From Thelonectria olida (lineage: Eukaryota > Ascomycota > Sordariomycetes > Hypocreales > Nectriaceae), in assembly GCA_020736575.1 (NCBI GenBank), contig JAGPYM010000005.1, positions 248,001 through 312,000 of the forward strand: a stretch of DNA of 64,000 bases. The letters are read 5' to 3'. Every line of letters starts with the position of its first letter. The stretch's first letter is position 1. A program made the position numbers and the translations under genes. Of the stretch, positions 55,020 to 64,000 are shown piece after piece. Below the pieces are notes generated by a model. That model saw nothing but the letters and a program-made list of their open reading frames with translations. It did not search any database and was not told the origin of the DNA.

Positions 55020-58000
55020 GTTGATGGCTGTGAGTGTGTGAAAGAAACGATGGACAGTTGGTCGGGTCGCCCCGTGAGGATGGTCGAGGCCGACTCAGGA
55101 GAGGTGATGGACGAGGTCGCTCTCAGGTCAGTTGGACGACGAGAAGGTTTTTGAGCCCAAGTTGAAGACGACCCGAGGCGTTGAAGGAAGACCACGCGAT
55201 GCGGATCGTTTCTTTGATGAATTAAGAGCGAGCGATGGGGTCAGGTGGAATTATTCGCAGGCGGTAGTATATTGCGGCCGTTAACGAGAGGAACGGCTGT
55301 TGGTACCGACGGGTGTATTCGTAATAAAGGAGGAACAATGAGATGAATCACAGCCGACAGGAAATAAAAGAAGGAGGAGACAAAACGAAGGTCACGAGAG
55401 GAGGCAGTGAAGCAGGGGTTAGGTCAAGTAGACGAGAATGAAAGCGAGAGACTTGTGTGTGCAAATATTTATGAGAAGAGATGGAGCGAGTGTGATGATA
55501 TGGATTCAGATGGAGAAGAAGGATGCGGGCGGGAGGGAAGAAGGGTCCGTCCGTCTCGTATTCCAGCACCTGTGAGCCTGTGACCAGAGAAATTCCACAC
55601 CCGGGGCTGGACCCCCTTGGGCTTAGCCTGTTCTGGTACCTGAGCTAAAGTACCTGGACGGGGCATTTTCTTTGGATTTGTTTGTGTTCACGATGGGCTG
55701 TGCATCTGGATGGGACCCTTGTTTTCCGGTGCCCGAGGTGGTCATCAATGCGATGATAATTATTGTTGCGGTTGATGTTGTTTCTGCTGTGAAAGCTCCA
55801 GCCTCCCGAATAAACAGAGAAACCCCCTCCAGCTTGCAGCACGGTGAGAACATCTCGATGATCGGTTCAATCAACATGGCCCAACGGAGAGACGAGACAA
55901 GAGTCAAATACACTGCTCACTCACTGTCCGTGTCTCTAAAACTAACCCCAAAACACGGCGTCGGCGGTGGCTGGCCCTGAGAGACTATTGTTCCAGCTTT
56001 CGCTTCTTCAACACCTCAACAACTTCCACTCTGCCAGTCCAGTCCTGCACAGCCCAAGCAAGCCCAGGGTCCTGGAATATTTTCTTCTAGTGCCCTGTGG
56101 AAATCCCGCCCCCTAAAGGGGTGCCCGCCCGAGCTCCCGTCCAGTTGTGTTGTTGCCGCCTGGTGACTTCGGTCCAGTCCAGGATCGACCACGACCACTC
56201 ATTACGCAGCAGGGACAACGCACACGACACAAGAAACGCAGACGTTACAGTGCATTTCACGGGCGGTTATCCATGGTGAAACGATTCCTCCTCTGTTTTC
56301 TTCCTCGTTTAGGAATATGTGAGCTGTTCGCCTGGTTGGTGGTGGCATTCTTGTGGCGGCTCACTTCTGAAATTCTCTTACAAGTGGCGCTGGTCGCCGA
56401 TGATGATGAGAAATCCGCCGTGGCCGAGACCGACGACGAGGCCAACAGCGATGGCATTTCTTTCAGCCCTCACCAGGGCCGTGTCGTCGGGGGCGCGCTC
56501 TGAAACAGGCCGGACATGCCGCTGGCGTCGACCGTGGACTCCATTCTCAGCCAGCCTTTCCGTTTGTTTTGTTTCGGGACTGTCTTCTTGTGCAGTCGTT
56601 TGCGTGCATAAAACAATCAATGGGAAATATTCAGTCCAGGTCAACAAGAGGCTGTGCCATTCGGTCGTCGTAAGCGGGACAAGATGCATCAGATAGCGAT
56701 GCAACAGCACAGACAACCACCTCGCCCAACAAATCTCAGACGTCACCCGACTCGTCCATCTCTCTCTCGATTGAGCCATCGACCGACCGACCATCGAACC
56801 GACTCCAAGGTCACGGCATGGCCTTTGAGCCAGTCAGAGCCTCCCAAAGCAAGGGTTCCCCAAACGCAACCACCCGCTGTTGGGTCTTGTCAGAACGTCA
56901 GGACATTTTTTTATATTTGAGTGATGCTTAAAATAGCCACGCATAAGACTTCTCAAGACCCTGAACTCCACCAGGAATGCCAGGTTTCGAATTGGTACGG
57001 CAGCAGCATCGCGATTCCCACATCCCATCATCCAGAGAGGGACGGACGGAACTGGCTCTTCTCTCTCTGATCGTCACTCGGGGCTCTCTCTGCCTTGGTC
57101 TGGCATGGCCCCCGAATGCAACCAATGCCCACTCTCGGGCTTGTCACTTGTCATTGCATTAATTCACAGCCAGGTTCGGCCCGCTGTTGATCAAGGTTAA
57201 GTCGAAAGCTTTTGAGAAAGAATCCGATCTGCATCTCGAATGTCTCACGCTTTGGTGGCGAGGCTGCGTAGATGTCGAGACTCCGCTTTCGATGCCTCTG
57301 CTATGATGCTCCCTGCCATGATCCAACGCCATCTCGCCCATTTTCCTTCCTCTCGATCCTTTTAGATCATCAATGAAGAATGCTACCGCTCATCTGCTGC
57401 TCATCATGTCACGTAACAATTCCGCTTTAGCGTGTTCTCTCAAGGGGGCTGTGCTGCACTCACCAGACCCGCGCTTGTCGGTCTTTCAAAATCTCAGTCC
57501 TCTCCTCTGTCAGACCGCAAGCATTATTCCCCCGAAAGAACGGGCCCTCCCATGATCCATCCGCAGGTTGCCGTTCGGGTTCCCGCCGTCTCGAACACAC
57601 TTGCCGACCCATCACGAGACTGCGGAGGATGACTAACTTTTCTCAGCTGTTCATCGCTGGCAGGGCCGAAGTTAATGCTCTCTAACTAACAGTATTATTC
57701 TCAAATATATGATCTAATCAATCGATTGGATTATTTCACGAGTGTATTCACTCTTCTACTGGCCATTCACACAACCAAACATTATCCTCGCGTCCATCTC
57801 CTCTCTGTGGGTCAAACCACCAGACACGCGTGCCAGCATACGCAAACCCATCCCCATCACGGCCATCAACATCCATCTACCCACGGCAACATCAAACATC
57901 GCCCCTCTCCTGTCAACAAAAGACGCCGACTTCCGTAGCCTCACCGACCTTCCGTAGCATCGATCCATGTCCACAGCTTCAAAAACCAATTGATGCTGCA

Positions 58001-59121
58001 GAAAGAAAGACTTCTGGCCCCAGTCCCAGGACCCCTTGTTCGAGTGGTGCACGAGTACGCGTACAACGGCAGTCAAATATCATTCCAACACAGCGAAAAG
58101 CCGGGGATGATGACGACTCTTCCCTCACGCAACCCCCCGAGGTGGAGAAGCCATCATTATTGGAATGGCCGGACCAATGTCCTGGCCTCGAGTTTGCCTC
58201 CGATTCCCCATCCATGAGCCACTCAGCACCTACGTACTGGATTGCGAGGAGCCGGACCAAAGACAAGAGATCGGAGACAAGGTTCCTGCTATCATCGGCC
58301 CATTAAACCCACCTGATCTTGGAGATACTGTGTGATCCCCGTTCTGTTTCTGATACCTTCGTTTCTGTTATAGCTGCCCACGTAGGTTGCTGTTGGAGAA
58401 AAAAGGCAGTAAGGGATCGACCAACAGCCTCGCCAAGGTAACATATCCCGGTCCAGCCCTCCCAATTCGCCTTGCAGGGAGGGGTTGCGAGTTCTGTGAC
58501 GGCCTTGCCGAACATGTTTTCGTCATCTTGCACACCTTCGCCAACTTCTCTAACACAGGTTACCCACTCACCAACCAGGTCACCAGGGTATCAAATCAGT
58601 GACACGGCCGAACGCAGCCTGATATCTGGGGAAACATTTTTATTTATTGCACATTAGCATCTCGATTCTAGTAGGAGAGCATGTCTGATGCTGTTGTTGT
58701 AATGGTAACCACTGTTCCTCAATCTCAGGGTATCCGAACGTACCGACCTAGATCCCAGAGCCCAATCCCCAATCCCCAATCCCCAATCCCTTGAATACCC
58801 CAAAACATAATCAACTGCTTTTACATATCTCAGTGCGAGAAAGCGAGTGTTATACGATTCATATGAATCGTGATCCGATGCCCAACATCTACCGTACAAA
58901 GGAAGCCAGCTAGGGCAGAGAACGTATTCTGTGTGAACGCAGAAGAAGAAGAAGTAATAATAAAATCGTAGTACAAAGCGAGTGCTGCCGTCTGAAGCGG
59001 CGAGTTGAGAAGCTGATAGAACGAAGAGCCACTTCCCGTATGAAACGCCATAGCCATCCGTTGGGTGCCGTATGGTATCTTGCAGAAAAGTAGAACACAA
59101 AAAAATTCGCGTTGTGAACAT
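55020..59121. other. Intergenic region, 4.1 kb, no supported gene
   Basis: 5' flank of the Mid2-like gene and 3' flank of the myristoylated-protein gene. Contains a CCCCAATC/CCCAATC short tandem array at about 58756-58788. ORFs on both strands are short, overlapping and without codon bias. Confidence 0.55.
58756..58788. repeat. Short CCCAATC tandem array
   Basis: About four copies of a 7-8 bp unit (CCCAATC with an occasional extra C) in a row. Simple repeat. Confidence 0.75.
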
Positions 59122-62100
59122 TTAGCCCCAGATAGGCACGCCTCGATATGCTGGGGAGTTGTAGCTGTGAAGGACACGGAATGGGGGTTCCTGGCCGTAC
59201 AGAACCGACCCCTGAGAGTTGGCTCTTCTGTGACGGGACTGGGCCTGGTTGAGATTAGTGGCAACCTGAGCATTAACCTGGGCATTAACCTGGGCATTGA
59301 CCTGGGCATTGACCTGGGCGTTGATCTGGGCATTGTATTGCTGGTAAGACATGGGGTCTGCAAATTGAACCACTTGGGGTGATTGCTGCCAGAGGGTCCC
59401 AACTGGACTCTGAAGTCGAGGAGGATAGTAGTTGTACTGCACGGGAGTGTTCAGTGCGCGAATTCCAGGTGCTTGGCCATAGCTGTCCTGGACTGGCATC
59501 GACCTGCTACGCCGATGGCCAGCTTGGGGAGAGGGTATCGATTGATGGTACTGGCCAGGTGCCATATACACAGGCATCATCTGATAGCCCTGGAAGCCAA
59601 CCATCTGCTGAGGACTCATCGACACTGCACTGGTGAGAGACATCGGATACAATGCAGCTGGGTTTTGCGCAGGAGGGTAACTATGGACCTGCTCCCGGCG
59701 GACATCTCGAGGGGCCGAGCTCCGGCGTACAACCGATGTTTGTGGTGATCGGGTACGTTCAAGCTGGTTGCTGCGAGGGGTTCTGGCAGGCTGGACGCGG
59801 CTGCTGACCGAAGAGGGTGCTTTTGGTTTTCTTGCTTGGTGAGGTGGGCTTGATGAACCGTCAGTTGCTGGGCGACTCTGTCGGGCGCTCGAAACCCGAG
59901 AGTTTGGCACCGTAGAGCTCGTTGGCTTCGGGGGTGCAGTTCTAGCGTGATTGATCAATGGTCTAATGGGTGTCTTCTCCGCAGTGTTAGAGCCACTGGC
60001 AGGCTGGACATTGCGATTTCCGGTCCCCGGCTTAGGGCTTGAACTTTTGACATCGTTGGTAACTTTGGTATTGTCCTTGGACGCTTTGCTGACCGAGGAT
60101 TTGTCGAGCGAGAACAAGGCCGTGGCCACTTCAGTAATAGACCTCCGTAGCGACTTACGTCGATGAGTTGGAGGAACTGGCGGAACTGGCGGAACAGGTT
60201 GATCTTGTTTGGAGATCGTGCTTCCATCCTTGGTGCGTTGGCGTGCGAGTGTGCTTGAAAGCATGTCGGTGCTCCCGACGCTCTGAATGGTCCTCAACGT
60301 GTCTTCACTCTTCTCGTCACGAAGCCATGGTCGGTTGGGCCCGTTCATTCGACCACCGTTTCCTCCAGAGACTGTGTTATTGACGTACTTGGGGCGCAAG
60401 GGCAAGCTTCTTTCTCTCGAGCGATTGTCGCGAACCTTGGGGGGGCCTCGCCTCTGCGACGCATGCACGCCCCGCTGCGCCCTCAGATCGCCGAGGACAT
60501 CGGTGGTTTCCCCAGTTAGACGACGCGGAGGAAGAGGAAGTTCATTTACGACGCTGACTTGATGCTGGGGTCGTCCTGGGCTTGATCGAGACCTGGGCCT
60601 TTGAGGCTGAAATTCGACATCAACATTGTTGCTCGATTTCAGAGACGGCATCCTCAGTCTTCCACGGGTGAGCGAACTCAGTGATCGATAAGATACATTC
60701 TTCCCTGGGGGAGCATCGTCCGAGGCTATATGTTTGGCATCCAATGCCTTTTTGGGTTGTTGGGGGGTATGATCTGGTCTACCCAGGGTGGATTCTGGGA
60801 CACTCGGTACGACAGTGCTAGATTGAGCCCTCTCTACACCGTGACTCTTCAGAGGCTTCTCTTGTTGCCTCTCTGGAGACTTGCGGCTGAGGTCAGTGAC
60901 AGCAGACTTCAAGCTTCGCAAAGAGCGCAGAGACACGTTGGAGCTGTATCCGCTATCGGTCTTGGATGTTGTTTTCCGGGATGCTTCAGACGAAGGACTA
61001 GAAACAAAGCCACTGTCAGATCTGCTCAAATTTCCAAACGTCTTGCTCTCCAGCTCCAGTATGATTCTTTCTGGGGTAGGTTTCATGCTTGGATTATCCA
61101 TCACATGTAAGTCCTCCGAAATCGAGAAGATTCGCCCGTTCCGATTCTCGGGCAAACGACCCGTCATCGGTTGACCAGTTGCAGCTGTGGTATTTAGGGC
61201 ACTAGCCCAGTTACCCGATGTTTTTAGATGCTGTTTCCGTTCGGGCTCTGTAGAGTCGATGTCGTTCGAGACGAATGTCACCACGGGCGAGCGAGTTGGT
61301 TTCCGATTGAAATAGGGTTGATCAGAGTCCTGCAGCTCCACGTCATTTTCAGCCATGGGGCTTGGCCGGGGAGATCCATTAACAATGCGCAAGGATCCAA
61401 ACTTGATGCCACCCAACTGCTTATATTCGGCCTCGCAGGGTGTGACGACCCGCTCGGGAGGCCGAGACCCGGACTTGATTGTAGGGAGAGACAAACAGTC
61501 ATCTGTCTCGGATTCGATTGAGTTGCTTCTCGTGTCTTCGGGTGTCGTAGAGACAGCACTTAGGAAGCTTGAGGTGTTTGATGAAGCTGAGTTGTCGCTT
61601 CGTTGGGCACGCGTAGCCACACCCGGGGTCTGAATGATGGATCGACGTCGTACAGGTAGGTACATCGATAGGTCAGAGTTTGTCGTGTCAACGGGGCAGC
61701 TCGAGGATAGAGTTGGATGTGAGTTCTTCCAAGTGTTTTCTGAGATATCATCGACGGGAGGATCCTCGACTGCAGACATGGTCGATCCGTTTAAGATATC
61801 TTGGCCCAGGCTCATCAGTCGCTGAACCTCGAAGCTCCTGGCGTCGTAGTTGACCGAGCCTCGTCTTGTGGTGGTGTGGAGGCTGCAATGGTTGTGTCAA
61901 TGAATTTCTCACACGATATCCACTCACATGTGCTTCAATGTTTTTGTTTGGAACGTACCTCTGTGAGCGTGTAAGTGGCAGATTACTCTCAACAGCCAAA
62001 GAATGGGGTCTGGAATTGGAGGCAATCATGCTATATCTCCTTGGAGATTGCTCGGATCGGAACGACCAGGTCCGAGACACGTTGCTCCATCGACGTGGAT

Positions 62101-62380
62101 CTCGATGAGGTGGTCTGTGATATCCTAATGTCATGTGGTTGTCGATCTTGTGGTCGGGAATGGTGACGTCCATGCCGAATGTCTTCGGGTCAGTGGGGGA
62201 TGAATTGGCCGGAGAGATAGGAACAGAGCCAACTAAATACGAGTTGGAGCAACGGCCGTGTAGAAATGGCGAGTCAATGGCGAGATCAGACAAGCCAGGC
62301 GCGGGAACTTGCAGACTAAGCTGCGGCTTGGTTAGCTTTTGAGGGCTGCGAGGCGCCTCTTGGGAGGGAGTGTTCCCCAT
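59122..62380 (-). CDS. Predicted N-myristoylated disordered protein of unknown function, 1060 aa
   Basis: Exon 1 (62380-61959) and exon 2 (61882-59122) join in frame (AG|C = Ser141; GTACGT donor, TTGCAG acceptor). The start MGNTPSQEAPRSPQKLTKP has Gly2 and Ser6, the N-myristoyltransferase consensus, and this MGN-PS opening is common to a group of uncharacterised filamentous fungal proteins. After the junction comes the relatively conserved-looking block TRRGSVNYDARSFEVQRLMS. The rest is Ser/Pro/Arg-rich and disordered with many SP and RxxS sites. Near the C-terminus is a run of NAQV tetrapeptides (DNA 59269-59340) in a Gln/Tyr/Pro-rich segment. No catalytic domain seen. Membrane attachment via myristate is inference; the function is unknown. 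Confidence 0.82.
59269..59340 (-). repeat. 12-bp minisatellite, six copies, coding for NAQV-type tetrapeptides
   Basis: Six 12-bp units (plus-strand form ggcattgacctg with variants) in frame within the C-terminal region of the myristoylated protein, encoding Asn-Ala-Gln-Val/Ile repeats. Confidence 0.9.
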
Positions 62381-64000
62381 GGGAATGGTGTACCTCACTC
62401 AGCTCGTATTCTCAATGAATAAGTGGAGGAAGCGAAAGGGCTGATCTGATAGGGACAATGGAGCCGAGAAGAGGGGAAGACGAATGTCCCTCGGCCAGCG
62501 GAGGGAATGTTCAGTAGGAAGGTGAATCTTCCATGCCGCTGGCGTACATCTAGCGTCGCGTGTTTGAAGATCCCGGTTATACGTCGTAGGACCAGGGGTG
62601 GGTTTCGGGGCTTAGGTAGTTTCTTTGAAGGAAATAGGAAATGGAACTAGCTCAATGGATCGCTGGAGAAGGACAACAAGAAGCAAAAAAAAAAAAAAAA
62701 GTATTTTATTAAGAAGAAGAAAAGCGGCGCGAGACACACGCTGAGGTGAAACTCGTAGGAAGGAAGAGAGAAGGGACATGGGCTTGATGGACGAGGTTGG
62801 AGACGGGGGTGGAGGCGGAGCCGGGGGTTTATGATGCAGCTAGGTCGTTGCAAGTGGAGGTAACTATTGGAGACGACGAAACGGGGACGGCGAGAGTGAG
62901 ATGTGATGATGACTTGAGGGTGAGACTCGGATATGGATACAGAATGCAGCAATATGCAATGCATACGCATGAAGGAACCAAGAAACGAGATGCCCCAGAA
63001 GCAGGAAAGTCTCGGCCGAAGAACGTGCGTTGCGTGTGTGTGTGTGGATGGATGTGTGCGATAGGAAACGGTGCACCTGAACGCAAACAGAGAGGCCAGC
63101 AAGCAACGTATCGACGGGAGTGGATGGAGGAAAACAGGTTAATTCCTGTTCCTATAGCAGCCTGGGGCTAATAAGTCATGATCCTGAGACATATGCTGCG
63201 CTTCTCGCCGAGAGTTAGTAGCATACGAAGCTAGCTCCAATACTTCAGCAACTAAGTGGTAGCCATCGCGAAATGGGGTGTTGGAGCCCGAGCCGTTCGG
63301 AGGAAGCATTCGAGCGAGATTGGGAGGGTGGCGGGTGGCTGAAGGCAAAGATGCGCTCAGGAGATTTCTGAGACTCAGTGTTACCCGAGTGTTGCTGTGT
63401 TGCTGAGAGATGCTGAGACACGTTGGAGAGGAGACGACGTTTCTGGCTTCCAGAGCTCCTGCCAATCGGGGGCTGGGGATTCGATGTCTCCGTCTTCCCC
63501 ACCTTTTTTATTTGGGTTTCCCAGGAAGGAATGTCCCAGGTAACTCAATCCGGTTTTCACCAAAAGCACGTCCATACTGCAGTTACATGAAGCTTGCAAG
63601 CACGGGCAGGAGAGCAATCCAATGCTCCTTCCTTAGGCCGTATTTCCATGATTTTAATCCATCAGATCTTTTTCCCCTGTCTGTATCCGTCGTCATCACC
63701 ATTATGGCCTTGGTTTCCCATGTTGAAGAATCCAGACTTCTCCCCCCTCATATCATCCACCAGCTCTACTTGGACCCCCTCATCGTCACCTCCTCCAACT
63801 CCGTCTTCTCCCCTCTTCTCCCATCTCCCCTCACGACTCCACCTCGCTTGGTCGCTATCCCCAGCGGGAGCGTTAAACCCAACATGAGCTAGCAGACATG
63901 AGACAGCCAAACAATCATGCATCATCCCACATCATTCAGCATCATTGTCATTGTCATCTGAGCTATGAGATGCAGTTGACTGTGCTTCTTCCTGCCGAAG
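62381..64000. other. Right-end intergenic region, 1.6 kb
   Basis: 5' flank of the myristoylated-protein gene, with a long A run at about 62685-62700. A 62-codon ORF at 63704-63892 (+) has C-rich codons but no recognisable feature. No supported gene. Confidence 0.5.

Noticed and set aside
63704..63892. 62-codon ORF starting MALVSHVEES
   Set aside because: C-rich codons but no conserved feature; may be leader sequence of a gene beyond the window.
1..64000. Search for a secondary-metabolite cluster, transposon or defence system
   Set aside because: No synthase, transposase, reverse transcriptase, NLR or long terminal repeat motif was seen; genes are mostly conserved housekeeping.

Overview
The window is a gene-sparse stretch of nuclear DNA from a filamentous ascomycete (Pezizomycotina, most likely a Sordariomycete and possibly Hypocreales; that placement is inference from protein style, not from a search). 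The evidence is: short spliceosomal introns (mostly about 50-130 nt, GTAAGT/GTACGT-type donors, CAG/TAG acceptors, CTAAC-like branch sites), C-biased third codon positions, pyrimidine-rich tracts ahead of start codons, kilobase-scale intergenic regions, and single-copy eukaryotic housekeeping genes. I see no complete transposon, no CRISPR array, no rRNA gene and no tRNA I could support.

Layout, left to right. A small dsRBD-like protein (164-936, +); a 4 kb gap; GDP-mannose pyrophosphorylase (5074-6402, +, four exons); a 5 kb gap; a glucokinase with a predicted C-terminal membrane tail (11410-13307, +); convergent to it a NAA50-type N-acetyltransferase carrying an N-terminal PCNA-binding (PIP) box (13753-14886, -); a SAGA Sgf11-like zinc protein (16611-17934, +); convergent PPIL1-type cyclophilin (18725-19271, -), which shares a 550 bp divergent promoter with signal peptide peptidase (19825-21569, +); a small acidic/Gln-Arg-rich protein (22978-23505, +); a large hybrid histidine kinase (24592-28710, -); a gene interrupted by two in-frame TAG codons (31629-32873, +); an Mpv17/PMP22 protein (33294-34085, -); LIS1/NudF (35409-36936, -); YIF1 (37692-38806, -), divergent from the SRP receptor alpha subunit (39401-41466, +); a giant coiled-coil protein of at least 2,470 residues (42212 to about 49703, -); a 4 kb gap; a Mid2-like membrane sensor (53958-55019, -); another 4 kb gap; and a predicted myristoylated, disordered 1,060-residue protein (59122-62380, -). 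The last 1.6 kb holds no supported gene.

There is no operon-like or biosynthetic cluster. A loose theme is the secretory pathway and cell wall (GDP-mannose synthesis, signal peptide peptidase, SRP receptor, YIF1, Mid2-like sensor). The points most worth following up are the PIP-box acetyltransferase, the tail-anchored glucokinase, the doubly interrupted gene, and the giant coiled-coil protein with a 15-copy heptapeptide minisatellite. All exon boundaries were derived by hand from frame and splice-site continuity. Residue numbers are exact for fully spliced genes and approximate for the histidine kinase and the coiled-coil protein.
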